Part shown: piece by piece, positions 7,521-16,593 of the stretch | Layout of the letters: each line of letters begins with the position of its first letter | Numbering within the stretch: the first letter of the stretch is position 1 | From: Isoptericola luteus | GTDB taxonomy: Bacteria; Actinomycetota; Actinomycetes; Actinomycetales; Cellulomonadaceae | DNA length: 64,000 bases | Assembly: GCF_020297055.1 (NCBI RefSeq) | Contig: NZ_JAIXCQ010000001.1 | Span: forward strand, 569,610-633,609 | Direction: 5' to 3' | The notes under the pieces: generated by a model | Seen by the model: only the letters and a program-made list of their open reading frames with translations | The model's database searches: none | What the model was told of the DNA's origin: nothing | Made by a program: the position numbers and the translations under genes

Positions 7521-10500
7521 TCAACGACGCCAGGGCGCCCAGCCGTCGTCGCCTGTGAGGAAGGTCTCACGGGTGTACCGGGCGGCCTCGTCGTCGGTCA
7601 GCTGCGGGCGGCCGTCGACCTCCGCACCGGTCGGTGCCGCGCCGGGGCCGGTGTTGGCGTGCTCGCGCATGAAGTCGTCCCGCCACGACCAGCCGCTCAT
7701 GTCGGACCAGGCGGGGGTGCGCACGTGCGCACCCAGCCACGAGTCGCGGACGACGACGGACGGGTCGACGAGCGGGTTGCTGCTGGGGTGCCACGGACGC
7801 CCGAGGGACACGGTGCCCGCCGCGGCGTCCGACGTGAACCGGCTGCCCGTGAACAGGAAGCCCTTGCCTCCCGGCACGGTGGCCGGCGCGGCGACGTACC
7901 CGTTGTTCGTGGCCGACCCGCGGTCGAGGGAGCGGATCTCCGAGTCCTCGACGACGAGGGTGCCGCCGCCGTAGACGAAGTCGACGTCGCCCTCGATGTA
8001 CGAGCCCGTCACGTACACGCGCGACGCGGCGGCGCCCGATCCCGGGTCGGCGAGGAACGTGTCCTGGTTGCCGAGCAGCCGCACGTCGTCGAGCACGATC
8101 CGGTCGCCCACGGTGCGCAGGGCGAGCGCCTGGCTGTTGCCGTGTGCGGCCTCGTCGTAGGCGTTCTCGACGGTGAGGTCGCGCAGGGTCACGTCGTCGG
8201 CCAGCACGGCGAGCGTGGGGGAGCCCGTGTGCCCGAACGTGCCGCCGTAGAACTTGGCCTGGCCCGCGGCGAGGTCATAGGTGAGCACCACGTCCCGCGG
8301 GTCGCCGGTGGCGCCGCGGATCGTCAGCCCGTGGGCGCCCGGCCACACCCGCACCACCTCGCGATAGGTGCCCGGCCCGACGACGATCTCGACGTCGTGA
8401 ACCGCGCGCGACGCGGCACCCACCGCGGCCCCGACCGACGCGAAGTCGCCGCTGCCGTCGAGCGCCACCGTGACCCGCCGGCCCACCTTCTCCGGCGAGC
8501 CGAGGGGCCCGGCGCCCCGGGACACGACCTCGACGACGTCGTCCACGTCGTCGGCCGTGTACGCGTACCGCGCGGCCGGGTCGAACGTCGGCCCGGTGTC
8601 GTCCTTGCGGCCGCGGATCGTGGTGAACCGGTTGTCACGCGAGTCGACCTCGGAGGCGGCGTCCTTGGCGACGATGGCGTCCTCGCCGTTCGAGTACACG
8701 CTGGACTCCACGACCAGCTGCGACGCTCCGCGCGCCATCGTGCCGTACTGCGCCTGCCCGTCGAACCAGTTGTTGTACAGGTGGCCGGCGGCGACGTTGT
8801 CGATGCTCGCGTTGCGCTGGTACGTGTTCGCGAACCGGTTGTGGTGCATCGTGATCTCGGTGACCACGTTGTCCGTCCAGCCCACGCCCACCGTCTTGTT
8901 GTGGTCGTGCAGGTGGTTCCACGACAGCGTGACCGCCGTCGAGTCCTTGCGGACGTCGATCAGGCCGTCGCCCAGGCGTGTGAGCTCGTTGTGGTCGATC
9001 CACACGTGGTGCGACGTGTCGACGCGGATGCCGTCGTTGTCGTTGTCGGCGCTCTTGCCGTCCCAGTCGCCGGGCACGTACGAGTCGCGGAACGTCAGGT
9101 TGCGCACGACGACGTTCTGCACCCGGTCGAGAAACAGTCCGCCGCCCACGAGCTCGGCGTGCCGCCCGGCGCCCACGATCGTCTTGTCGCTCGCCACGGC
9201 GATCATCGACCCGAACGGCTCGACGTCGATGCTGCCCCTGACGAGGATCGTCACGGGCCCGTCGACGGCGGCCCAGCGGGCGAGGCCGGCGGCGTCGCGG
9301 ACGGTGACGGTGCGTCCCCCGGCCCCGCCGGTGGTCCCGTGCGGCAGCTCGTCGGTCCGGGTGGCGGCGAAGCCGGTGGCGACGGGCGACCAGACCGGCC
9401 CGTCCGCCGTCGTGGTCCGGGGCGCGCGGAGACGCGCGAGGAGCGCGGCGCCCGCCTCGGCCGGGTCGACGTCGGGGGCGGACAGGTCCCGGTCGCCGAG
9501 GACGCGCACGCCCTCGAGCACGGTCCGGGCGCCCGTGGACCGCACGGCGAGCGCCTCGGCGGGGCCGTTCGCGGCCTCGTCGTAGGTGTTCTCGAGCGTG
9601 AGGTCGCGCAGCGTGACGTCGTCTGCCCTCACGTCGAGGGCGGGCCAGTCGCTGGCGCGCTTGTCGTACGTGATGACGACGTCCTCCGGGTCGCCGGTCG
9701 ACCCCCGCAGCGTGAGACCGGCGGCGCCGGGCCACACGGAGACCACCTCGCGGTAGGTGCCGGGCTCGACGACGACCTCCATGGGACGGTCGGCGCGCGC
9801 GGCCGCGCCCACGGCGGCGTGCACCGACAGGTAGTCCCCGGTGCCGTCCTGCGCCACGGTGACCACGCGGCCCACCCGCTCCCCGGACGTGCGCGTGCCG
9901 GCGTGCCGGGCGAGGAGGTCGACGACGTCGTCCGTGTCGTCGGCCGTGTAGGCGTAGTGGTCCGAGGCCTCGAAGGTCGGCCCGGTCTCGGCGGGCTCCT
10001 CGCCCCAGGTGCGCCGGAACACGTTGTCGCGCTGGTGCAGGCGGGCGTCGTCCCCGCTGAGGATGAGCGGGTTGCGCGCGTCCTCGAACACGCTCGACTC
10101 CACGAGCAGGCTCGAGCCCCCGCGTGACGACGTGCCGTAAGAGCTCACGCCCGACAGCCAGTTGTTGTAGAGGTGCCCGAGCGCGACGTTGTCGATGCTG
10201 CCGTTGCGCTGGTGCACGTTGGAGAACCGGTTGTGGTGCAGCGTCAGGGTGGTCACCACGTTGTCGGTCCAGCCGACGCCGAGCGTCTTGTTGTGGTCGT
10301 GGAAGTAGTTCCAGGACGCCGTCACGGCGGTGGAGTCCTTGCGGACGTCGAGCTGGCCGTCGCCGAGGCGTGCGAACTCGTTGTGGTCGATCCACACGTG
10401 GTGGGAGGTGTCGATGCGGATGCCGTCGTTGTCGTTGTCCGCGCTCTTGCCGTCCCAGTCGGCCGGGACGTACGAGTCGCGGAAGACCAGGTTCCGGATG

Positions 10501-11081
10501 ATGACGTTCTCGACCTCGAGCAGCCGCAGCCCGCCGCCGACGATCTCGCCGCCGGACGCCGCGCCGACGATCGTCTTGTCGCTGGCCACGTCGATCATCG
10601 CCCCGAACGGCTCCACGTCGAGGGAGCCCTGCACGAGGATGGTCAGCGGCTCGTCGGCGGACGCGTAGGCGGCCAGGTCCGCGGCGTCGCGCGCGGTCAC
10701 GGTGCGCCCGCCTGCGCCGCCGGTGGTGCCGTCGGGCAGCTCCGCCGTCGGCACGGAGGCGAACCCGGTGGCGGTGGGGGACCAGACGGGCCCGTCCACG
10801 CTGGTCGCCGGCGAGGCGCCGATGCGGTGCAGCAGCGCCTGCCCCGCCACGGCGGCGTCGGGGCCGTGGTGGTCCGTGCCGGTCGTCGCGTGCGCCGCCG
10901 GGGCGAGCAGCGTCAGGCCGAGCACCGGCGCGGCCAGCGCCGCGGTGACGCGGCGCCCACGCCTGCCCGGCCGGGCGTGCACGGTGCGCGGAAGGCCGGC
11001 CGGCGGGCCTCCGGTCTGCCGGTCGGTGGGCGGTGGGTCGGTGTGGTCGGGGGAGTGTCGATGGTCCGCGGGGAAGGGCAT
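7521..11081 (-). CDS. Secreted multidomain pectate lyase (PL1) / pectin methylesterase (CE8) with internal duplication
   Basis: The 1186-residue protein begins with a long arginine-rich leader and hydrophobic stretch (VTAALAAPVLGLTLLAPAAHA, cleavage about residue 65), so it is exported. Unit 1 (79-530) is a PL1 beta-helix plus the first 130 residues of a CE8 domain. Unit 2 (543-1186) repeats PL1 and adds a complete CE8. Both PL1 copies keep DNDNDGIR-DTSHHVWIDHN. Only the second CE8 has the catalytic GNQDTF and GDVDFVYG motifs (about 1004-1037) and LGRPWH; the first ends at GDRDLS, just where GNQDTF should be, so it cannot be an esterase. Expected roles are cleaving and demethylating homogalacturonan. 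The start is ATG 11081 with GAGAGG upstream. It is controlled by an operator-bearing promoter at 11283-11327. Confidence 0.92.
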   Translation of the reverse strand: MPFPADHRHSPDHTDPPPTDRQTGGPPAGLPRTVHARPGRRGRRVTAALAAPVLGLTLLAPAAHATTGTDHHGPDAAVAGQALLHRIGASPATSVDGPVWSPTATGFASVPTAELPDGTTGGAGGRTVTARDAADLAAYASADEPLTILVQGSLDVEPFGAMIDVASDKTIVGAASGGEIVGGGLRLLEVENVIIRNLVFRDSYVPADWDGKSADNDNDGIRIDTSHHVWIDHNEFARLGDGQLDVRKDSTAVTASWNYFHDHNKTLGVGWTDNVVTTLTLHHNRFSNVHQRNGSIDNVALGHLYNNWLSGVSSYGTSSRGGSSLLVESSVFEDARNPLILSGDDARLHQRDNVFRRTWGEEPAETGPTFEASDHYAYTADDTDDVVDLLARHAGTRTSGERVGRVVTVAQDGTGDYLSVHAAVGAAARADRPMEVVVEPGTYREVVSVWPGAAGLTLRGSTGDPEDVVITYDKRASDWPALDVRADDVTLRDLTLENTYDEAANGPAEALAVRSTGARTVLEGVRVLGDRDLSAPDVDPAEAGAALLARLRAPRTTTADGPVWSPVATGFAATRTDELPHGTTGGAGGRTVTVRDAAGLARWAAVDGPVTILVRGSIDVEPFGSMIAVASDKTIVGAGRHAELVGGGLFLDRVQNVVVRNLTFRDSYVPGDWDGKSADNDNDGIRVDTSHHVWIDHNELTRLGDGLIDVRKDSTAVTLSWNHLHDHNKTVGVGWTDNVVTEITMHHNRFANTYQRNASIDNVAAGHLYNNWFDGQAQYGTMARGASQLVVESSVYSNGEDAIVAKDAASEVDSRDNRFTTIRGRKDDTGPTFDPAARYAYTADDVDDVVEVVSRGAGPLGSPEKVGRRVTVALDGSGDFASVGAAVGAASRAVHDVEIVVGPGTYREVVRVWPGAHGLTIRGATGDPRDVVLTYDLAAGQAKFYGGTFGHTGSPTLAVLADDVTLRDLTVENAYDEAAHGNSQALALRTVGDRIVLDDVRLLGNQDTFLADPGSGAAASRVYVTGSYIEGDVDFVYGGGTLVVEDSEIRSLDRGSATNNGYVAAPATVPGGKGFLFTGSRFTSDAAAGTVSLGRPWHPSSNPLVDPSVVVRDSWLGAHVRTPAWSDMSGWSWRDDFMREHANTGPGAAPTGAEVDGRPQLTDDEAARYTRETFLTGDDGWAPWRR

Positions 11082-11181
11082 CGTCGCGCCTCTCGTGAGA
11101 CTCGGGCCGGTGGCCCTCGGGTCGGGACGAGCGGGTGGTGCCGTGGTGCCGGCGGTGCCCGGACCTGCCCGGGCACCGCCT

Positions 11182-11227
11182 GTGGTGCAGCTCGTGGTGC
11201 GGTCGTGGTGCAGCTCGTGGTGCGGCC
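11182..11227. repeat. Two tandem 23-bp repeats in the pectinase leader region
   Basis: GTGGTGCAGCTCGTGGTGCG-starting units at 11182-11204 and 11205-11227 differ at one base. They lie in the transcribed leader between promoter and start codon. The 353-bp gap 11082-11434 otherwise holds the promoter/operator (11283-11327) and a 10-bp tandem repeat (11381-11420); I see no gene in it. Confidence 0.7.
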
Positions 11228-11282
11228 GACGTCGGTGTCGGACTTCCCGTGCCCGTCGCGCTCTGCGACCGGAAACGCCTCG

Positions 11283-11327
11283 GAAACCGGTTTCTCACAA
11301 CGTAGTCCAGGTCGGCGCCCGCGTCAA
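11283..11327 (-). promoter_or_regulatory. Pectinase promoter with GAAACCGGTTTC operator
   Basis: On the minus strand TTGACG (11327-11322), a 17-bp spacer and TACGTT (11304-11299) form a near-consensus promoter. Four bases downstream lies the perfect 12-bp palindrome GAAACCGGTTTC (11283-11294), covering the predicted start. The same half-sites occur before the GH43 gene and the ABC importer. It probably binds a LacI-DUF6807 paralogue. The mRNA leader is about 210 nt. Confidence 0.75.
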
Positions 11328-11380
11328 TAGTTCAGCGGTCGCCACCAATGCGTCCGGCCCGGAGGTCCCGCCCGGGACCC

Positions 11381-11420
11381 TGCCGGACGCTGCCGGACGC
11401 TGCCGGACGCTGCCGGACGT
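11381..11420. repeat. Four tandem copies of a 10-bp repeat
   Basis: TGCCGGACGC repeats four times (last copy ends GT) between the pectinase promoter and the 3' end of the glycosyltransferase gene. Because of its period and GC-rich, weakly self-complementary unit it may be a slippage product; no function is evident. Confidence 0.85.
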
Positions 11421-11434
11421 TGCCGCCGGAGTGC

Positions 11435-12202
11435 CTACCGAGCCGCCCCGACGAGACGCTCGCGCCACCGTTCCCACGGCGGCGCGACAACCCAGTTCAG
11501 GCGCAGCGTGCGCACCGCCCGGGCGAACCGGCGACGGCGCGCGCGCCGCAACGACCGGGCGGAGACGCCCACCCGCAGCCGCCTGTCCCGCACGATCCGG
11601 CGTCCGGGCCCGAACGCGAAGGCCAGGTCCATGTCGTCGTGCACCTCGGGGTCCACGCGCTCGACCTGGTCGCGCACCTCCCACCAGGTGCTGCGGCGGA
11701 ACGCCATGCACGAGCCCCACAGCGCCGTGTGCCCGAGCGCCATCCGGGTGCTGGCGTAGTACGTGCCGAGGTACAGCGCGCACGCCCACCGCCCGCCCCT
11801 CAGGTCGGTGAAGGTGCCTGCGCCCGTCACCGCGTCCAGGCCCGGGTCCGCAGCCATGCGCTCCGCTATCGCGCGCACCCAGCCGGGCTCGGGCTCGGAG
11901 TCCGCGTCGAGCCGCGCCACGACCTCGCCCTGCGCGGCGTCGTACCCGGCGGCCGCGGCCGCGGGGATGCCGACGCGCGGCTCGTGCACCACGGTCGCGC
12001 CGGCGCGCCGCGCGACCGCGGCGGTGGCGTCGGTGGACGCGTTGTCCACCACCACCACCTCGAACGGCGGCAGGGTCTGCGCCGCGAGCAGCGCCAGGCA
12101 CCGGTGGAGGGCGGCGGCGTCGTCCCGCGCGGGGACGACGACGGACACGGTGGGCAGGGCACCGCCCGGCCGGCCCGCGGCCGTCGCCGCCCGCCCCGTC
12201 AC
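11435..12202 (-). CDS. Family 2 glycosyltransferase
   Basis: This 255-residue GT-A protein has VSVVVPARDDAAALHRCLA at the N terminus, VVVDNASTDAT, and RLDADSEPEPGW with the DxD-type metal site; no membrane helices follow. It would transfer a sugar from a nucleotide donor to an unknown acceptor. It starts at GTG 12202, overlapping the stop of the upstream membrane-protein gene by 4 nt, so the two are coupled and may act in one envelope-glycan or lipid pathway. The C-terminal 40 residues are very Arg-rich, which could favour membrane contact. Confidence 0.85.
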   Translation of the reverse strand: MTGRAATAAGRPGGALPTVSVVVPARDDAAALHRCLALLAAQTLPPFEVVVVDNASTDATAAVARRAGATVVHEPRVGIPAAAAAGYDAAQGEVVARLDADSEPEPGWVRAIAERMAADPGLDAVTGAGTFTDLRGGRWACALYLGTYYASTRMALGHTALWGSCMAFRRSTWWEVRDQVERVDPEVHDDMDLAFAFGPGRRIVRDRRLRVGVSARSLRRARRRRFARAVRTLRLNWVVAPPWERWRERLVGAAR

Positions 12203-12852
12203 GCGCGCTCCCGGGCGGTCGTCCCCGCGGTCGTCCCACCGGTGCCCCCGGCGGCGCTCCCGAGGGTGGCCCGGGACGAGCTCCGAGCCACGAGCGCCGC
12301 CGCCACGACGCTTCCCACGAAGCCCGCGGCGAGGTCCCCGACGGTGTCGGGGACGGTCACGTAGATGCTGTCGTCGACCAGGGCGTGCCCCAGCACCTCG
12401 AGGACCTCCCACACGACGGCGAGCGTCGCGCCGAGGGCGACGACGGTCGTCGCGACCGAGGCGGGTGGCCGCACCGGGGAGAGGGGCCCGCGCGTCAGCA
12501 CCCGGTACGCCAGCGCCGCGAGCAGGCCGGTCGCGACGGCGTGCACCGCCAGGTCGAGACCCTCGAACCGCTCGTACCACCCGAGCCGGGCGCACCACGC
12601 GGCGGCGAGCATCGCCACCCCGCACGCGACGTCGAGCACGGCGGACGCACCGGTCGCCCGCGGCACCATCGAGCCGCCCAGCACGAGGAGGAACAGGGGG
12701 ACGGCGACCCAGTCGGCCGCCGCCACCGCCAGGAGCACGCTGACGAGCGCCCCGAGCCGCACGGCGTCGCCCAGCACGATCCCCCACGTCGGCCTCCCCG
12801 GCGCCGGGCGCCAGGCCGCCGGGAGGCGGGCGGTCCGAGGTGCCGAGGTCAC
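12199..12852 (-). CDS. Polytopic membrane protein (DUF2238/YjdF-like)
   Basis: 217 residues with about six hydrophobic segments (for example ALVSVLLAVAAADWVAVPLF and VATTVVALGATLAVVWEVLE). The later segment WEVLEVLGHALVDDS...DTVGDLAAGFVGS carries the conserved charged residues of the YjdF/DUF2238 family; function unknown. GTG 12852 is 7 nt after a minus-strand TAGGCT (12864-12859), so the mRNA is probably leaderless. It is followed by, and overlaps, the GT2 gene. Confidence 0.75.
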   Translation of the reverse strand: MTSAPRTARLPAAWRPAPGRPTWGIVLGDAVRLGALVSVLLAVAAADWVAVPLFLLVLGGSMVPRATGASAVLDVACGVAMLAAAWCARLGWYERFEGLDLAVHAVATGLLAALAYRVLTRGPLSPVRPPASVATTVVALGATLAVVWEVLEVLGHALVDDSIYVTVPDTVGDLAAGFVGSVVAAALVARSSSRATLGSAAGGTGGTTAGTTARERA

Positions 12853-12911
12853 AGGGCCAGCCTAGGCAGGAGGCGTGGCCCGCACCCGCCGGGCGGGAGG
12901 GCGCCCGTGAG

Positions 12912-14933
12912 TCACGACGGTCCCTCGCCGGCCCCCGAGCGGACCCCGACGGCACCCACCCGGGCGACGGCGAGATCCGCGACGTCCTGCGCGCCGTCCG
13001 CGTCGAGGCGCCGGTCCACGACCGCCGCCACGAGCCGGACGTCCAGGGACGCCCCGGCCTCGAGGCGCCGCACGGTGTCCCAGGCCAGCGCGGGCCCGAG
13101 CCCCACGTAGTCGGCGACGCGCGCGAACCAGGGGGACGGCTCCGGCGAGCCCTCCCCGGGCTGCTGGGCCAGCACGAGCGTGGTCCACGCGCCGCCGGTG
13201 CGCCGGGTGACGGCCACCCACGGGTGCCGCGACCCGTGCACGTCCGGTCCCGCGGGACCGACCGCGAGGGCCTCGTCGCCCGACGGGAGCCGCCAGAACC
13301 ACCCGCCGTACCCGGCACCCGGCCGGCCGTTCGTGGCCGGGCTGCCGATCTCCACGTCGGTGGCGCCGCCGCGCAGCGTGCCGTGCCAGCCGAGCGCCCA
13401 CGCGTCGACCTCGGGCATCACGACGGCGGTCAGGCGCCGCTCCTCGGTGAGCTGCACGCCGCCGTGCTCGTCGAGCCAGCTCAGCCGCTGCACGACGGTG
13501 GCGCCGTCGTCGGTCACCTCCGTGCCGGAGACCTCCTGGCGGCCGTGGTTGGCGAGCAGGGTGGGCCCCTGGTCGCGCACGTAGGTGCGTCCGCCCCAGT
13601 GGCTCGTGCCGTCGACGTCGGCCACGGCCATCGACACGCCGTAGTGGTGGCGGTGGTCCACCGGGCTCTTGACGGTCATCGCCACGCCCTGCAGCGAGTG
13701 CACCGGGTGCAGGAACGGTCGCGGGCTGTGCACGCCCGGCATCGACGCCCCCCGGGAGTACCGGCCCAGGGCGCGGTCGTCTCCGACGCCGAGCACCCAG
13801 TCGTCGTCCGCCTCCTGCCAGCGCGCCCGGACCACGCCCTCACGGGCGTGGGCGCGCCCCGCGAGGTCGGCCGACGTCACCCCGAGGCGCCGCGCGGGCG
13901 GCACGGGGCCGGTGCTGCCGCGCACCACCAGGCCTGGGGTCACGTGCAGCGCGACCTCGTCGCCGATGCCGGGCCGCCCGCGCTCGGTACCCGGCGCGCG
14001 CTCGCTGCCCAGCACGCGCGCGTGCAGCAGGTCCCAGGCACGTCGCCCCAGGTCGGCCTGCGGCACCGCGGCGGTGGTGAGCGACGGCGTCGCGTAGCGG
14101 GCGAGCTCGATGTCGTCGAAGCCGGCGATCGAGAGGTCGCCGGGCACGGCCACGCCGGTCTCGTTGAGCCGGGCGAGCAGGCCGAACGCGACGAGGTCGT
14201 TGAACGCGACCACGGCCGTCGCGCCGGTCGACAGCACGCGGTCCGCGGCCCGGTAGCCGGCGTCCACGGTCGGGCCGCAGGGGACGGTCGTGACGCGCAG
14301 CCCGGGATGGCGCTCGCGGGCGTCGTCGAGCGCGCGGAGGCGCAGCGCGTTCGAGGCGCTCGAGCGCGGCCCCGCCGCGTACGCGAGCTCGCGGTGCCCC
14401 AGCGCGACGAGGTGGTCCACCGTGCTGCGTACCCCGGCCGCGTAGTCGACGCGCACGCTCGGCACCGTGAGCCCGGGCACGTGCCGGTTGATCACCACGA
14501 CGGGCTCCAGGAGCGGCAGCAGCTCGCGCAGCGCGTCCTCCGAGGTTCGGGGCGCGGCGAGCACCAGCGCGTCGCACCGTTGTCGTGCCTCGAGCGCAAC
14601 CTCGGCCTCGTCGCCGGTGTTCTCCGCGGTCTCCGCCACGAGGACGCGGTAGTCGTGCGGGGCGGCGGCCGCCATCGTGCCGCGCAGGATCTGCTGGAAC
14701 ATCGGGTTCGCGAGGTCCGGCACCACGAGTGCGACGGAGTTGGTGCGACCGAGCGACAGGTTCCGCGCCAGCCGGCTCGGCTGGTACCTCAGCTCGCGGG
14801 CGGCGGCGCGCACGCGCTCGGCGATGTCCGTGGCCACGGACGAGCGGCCGTTCATCACGCGCGAGACGGTGGCCCGCGACACCCCTGCGGCCGAGGCGAC
14901 CTCGTCGATCGTGGGTCCTCCGGAGCGGGTCAT
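12912..14933 (-). CDS. LacI-family regulator fused to a DUF6807 (PmoA-like) domain
   Basis: 673 residues. Residues 1-345 are a complete LacI/GalR protein: helix-turn-helix IDEVASAAGVSRATVSRVMN, hinge QPSRLARNLSLGR, sensor domain with VVPDLANPMFQQ and AFNDLVAFG. After a linker, about 400-650 match DUF6807 (SPRPFLHPVHS, VDHRHHYGV, SHWGGRTYV, IGSPATNGRPGAGYGG). DUF6807 has no settled function; its clustered histidines suggest an enzyme or sugar sensor. The gene follows GH43 with a TGATG stop-start overlap and shares its operator-bearing promoter. A close paralogue lies at 41132-43090. Usual LacI proteins are about 340 residues, so the extra domain is the notable feature. Confidence 0.88.
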   Translation of the reverse strand: MTRSGGPTIDEVASAAGVSRATVSRVMNGRSSVATDIAERVRAAARELRYQPSRLARNLSLGRTNSVALVVPDLANPMFQQILRGTMAAAAPHDYRVLVAETAENTGDEAEVALEARQRCDALVLAAPRTSEDALRELLPLLEPVVVINRHVPGLTVPSVRVDYAAGVRSTVDHLVALGHRELAYAAGPRSSASNALRLRALDDARERHPGLRVTTVPCGPTVDAGYRAADRVLSTGATAVVAFNDLVAFGLLARLNETGVAVPGDLSIAGFDDIELARYATPSLTTAAVPQADLGRRAWDLLHARVLGSERAPGTERGRPGIGDEVALHVTPGLVVRGSTGPVPPARRLGVTSADLAGRAHAREGVVRARWQEADDDWVLGVGDDRALGRYSRGASMPGVHSPRPFLHPVHSLQGVAMTVKSPVDHRHHYGVSMAVADVDGTSHWGGRTYVRDQGPTLLANHGRQEVSGTEVTDDGATVVQRLSWLDEHGGVQLTEERRLTAVVMPEVDAWALGWHGTLRGGATDVEIGSPATNGRPGAGYGGWFWRLPSGDEALAVGPAGPDVHGSRHPWVAVTRRTGGAWTTLVLAQQPGEGSPEPSPWFARVADYVGLGPALAWDTVRRLEAGASLDVRLVAAVVDRRLDADGAQDVADLAVARVGAVGVRSGAGEGPS

Positions 14934-16462
14934 CACGCCTCCTTGCCGGCCACGGTGACGCGGACGGGTCCGAACGTGCCGCCGTCTCCTGGCGCGAGGA
15001 CCGCGCCGAGCGGTGCGCTCGCGAAGAGGCCCACCTCCGCGCCGATCCAGTGGCCCACGTGGGCCTGCCAGGGCGGCGCCACGTCGTGCCACGACGCGTC
15101 GTCCCCGACCTGCGTCCCGGCGGCCCGCCAGCCCCACGTGACCGCGCCGTCGCCGTCGACGACGGCGCGCAGGTCGATGCCGGATGCGCCGTGGGGCACC
15201 GGCTCCTGGGCGACGACCTCCTCGTCGCCGTCGGTGCCGCCGCGTCGTAGGGTGACCTCCAGGCCCACGGGGGTGCGCACCAGACCTGCCCAGGCGTACT
15301 CGCGGCCGAGGACGACGACGCCGGCGCGGGTGCCGGGCGCGTCGCCCGCCAGGTCGACGCGCGTCTGCCAGGTGCTCGGCTGCCCGGGGAGCTGCTGGCA
15401 GAGCACGGCGCCCTGGTCGCGCAGGCTCCCCCGGGGCGAGGCCTGGGCGGGCAGGTGCAGCGTGCCGCCGCCGTCGACCACGGCCCAGCCGTCGGCAGGG
15501 TTGGCCTGCCAGTGCCAGCGGCTCGCGAGGCCTGGGGCGGAGAAGTCGTCGCTGCGCACCGGCTCGCCGGGCTCGGCACCGGCGACGGGGACGGGGTGGG
15601 TGAGCACCGGGCGCCCGGCGTCCCCCAGGACGGGCCAGCCGTCGGGGTCCCAGCCCATCGGCTGCAGGTGCACCACGCGCCCGAACACGCCGCGGTCCTG
15701 GAAGTGCAGGAACCAGTCGTCGCCCTCGGGGGTGTCGACCCAGGCGCCCTGGTGGGGGCCGTTGACCGGGGTGTCCCCCTGCGCCAGCACGACGCGGTGC
15801 TCGTACGGTCCCCACACCGAGCGGCTGCGGAACGCCGTCTGCCAGCCGGTGGCGACGCCGCCGGCGGGCGCGAAGATCCAGTACCAGCCGTCGCGCTGGT
15901 AGAGCTTGGGGCCCTCCAGGGTGCGGAAGCCGGGAAGCTCGTCGCCGTCGACGACGGTGCGGGCCGGGCCGACGATGTGGCGCAGCGCCGGGTCCACCTC
16001 GACCACGGTGAGCCGGTTCTTCACCCCGGCGCGGCTCTTCGCCCAGCCGTGCACGAGGTAGGCGCGGCCGTCCGGGTCCCACAGCGGGCACGGGTCGATG
16101 AGGCCGCGGCCGGGGATCAGGCACCACGGCTCGGACCAGGGCCCGCGCGGGTCGGGGGCGGTCAGGACGAAGATCCCGTGGTCCGGGTCCGGGTAGACGA
16201 TCCAGAAGAGTCCGTCGTGGTGGCGCAGGCTGGGCGCCCACACGCCCGACCCGTGCCGGGGGAGCGCGTAGTGCCCGGCCTGCGGCAGTGCGGGCAGCGC
16301 GTTGGCCACGTGCTCCCACGACACGAGGTCCCGTGAGTGCAGCATGGGCAGGCCTGGGGCGCGGTTGAAGCTGGACGCGATCATCCAGTAGTCGTCGCCG
16401 ACGCGGACCGCGTCCGGGTCCGGCCAGTCCGCGTCGAGGACAGGGTTGCTGTAGTGGGTCAT
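14933..16462 (-). CDS. Glycoside hydrolase family 43 (xylosidase/arabinofuranosidase-like)
   Basis: The 509-residue protein has an N-terminal five-bladed propeller with the GH43 catalytic set: Asp in DWPDPDAVRVGDDYWM (about residue 14, base), Asp in LIDPCPLWDPDG (pKa modulator) and Glu in LEGPKLYQRDGWYW (acid). Residues about 330-505 form a beta-sandwich as in GH43_12/xylosidase-type enzymes. No signal peptide is seen, so it is likely to act on imported oligosaccharides from xylan or arabinan side chains of pectin; the exact substrate cannot be read. It is the first gene of a two-gene operon with the LacI-DUF6807 regulator. Confidence 0.9.
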   Translation of the reverse strand: MTHYSNPVLDADWPDPDAVRVGDDYWMIASSFNRAPGLPMLHSRDLVSWEHVANALPALPQAGHYALPRHGSGVWAPSLRHHDGLFWIVYPDPDHGIFVLTAPDPRGPWSEPWCLIPGRGLIDPCPLWDPDGRAYLVHGWAKSRAGVKNRLTVVEVDPALRHIVGPARTVVDGDELPGFRTLEGPKLYQRDGWYWIFAPAGGVATGWQTAFRSRSVWGPYEHRVVLAQGDTPVNGPHQGAWVDTPEGDDWFLHFQDRGVFGRVVHLQPMGWDPDGWPVLGDAGRPVLTHPVPVAGAEPGEPVRSDDFSAPGLASRWHWQANPADGWAVVDGGGTLHLPAQASPRGSLRDQGAVLCQQLPGQPSTWQTRVDLAGDAPGTRAGVVVLGREYAWAGLVRTPVGLEVTLRRGGTDGDEEVVAQEPVPHGASGIDLRAVVDGDGAVTWGWRAAGTQVGDDASWHDVAPPWQAHVGHWIGAEVGLFASAPLGAVLAPGDGGTFGPVRVTVAGKEA

Positions 16463-16506
16463 GGTCGCCTTCCGTCACGTCGCTGGGACAGTCGGCGGGA
16501 AACGTG

Positions 16507-16553
16507 GGAAACCGGTTCCTGCCGTGCTGCCCTCAGCCTAGCAACCGGTTTCC
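16507..16553 (-). promoter_or_regulatory. GH43 promoter with two CCGG-centred operators
   Basis: Two operator-like sites, GGAAACCGGTTCC (16507-16519) and GCAACCGGTTTCC (16541-16553), flank a minus-strand -10 box TAGGCT (16540-16535). Their centres are 34 bp apart, about three helical turns, allowing cooperative binding by a LacI dimer of dimers. They match the ABC-importer promoter layout at 43178-43228. Confidence 0.75.
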
Positions 16554-16593
16554 GCCCCCCGAGACCCCGTGTGGTGACGGAAGGCGACGCGGG

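Noticed and set aside
11381-11420. Iteron-like 10-bp tandem repeats as a replication origin or regulator array
   Set aside because: GC-rich, no AT-rich partner region, no replication gene nearby; more likely slippage.
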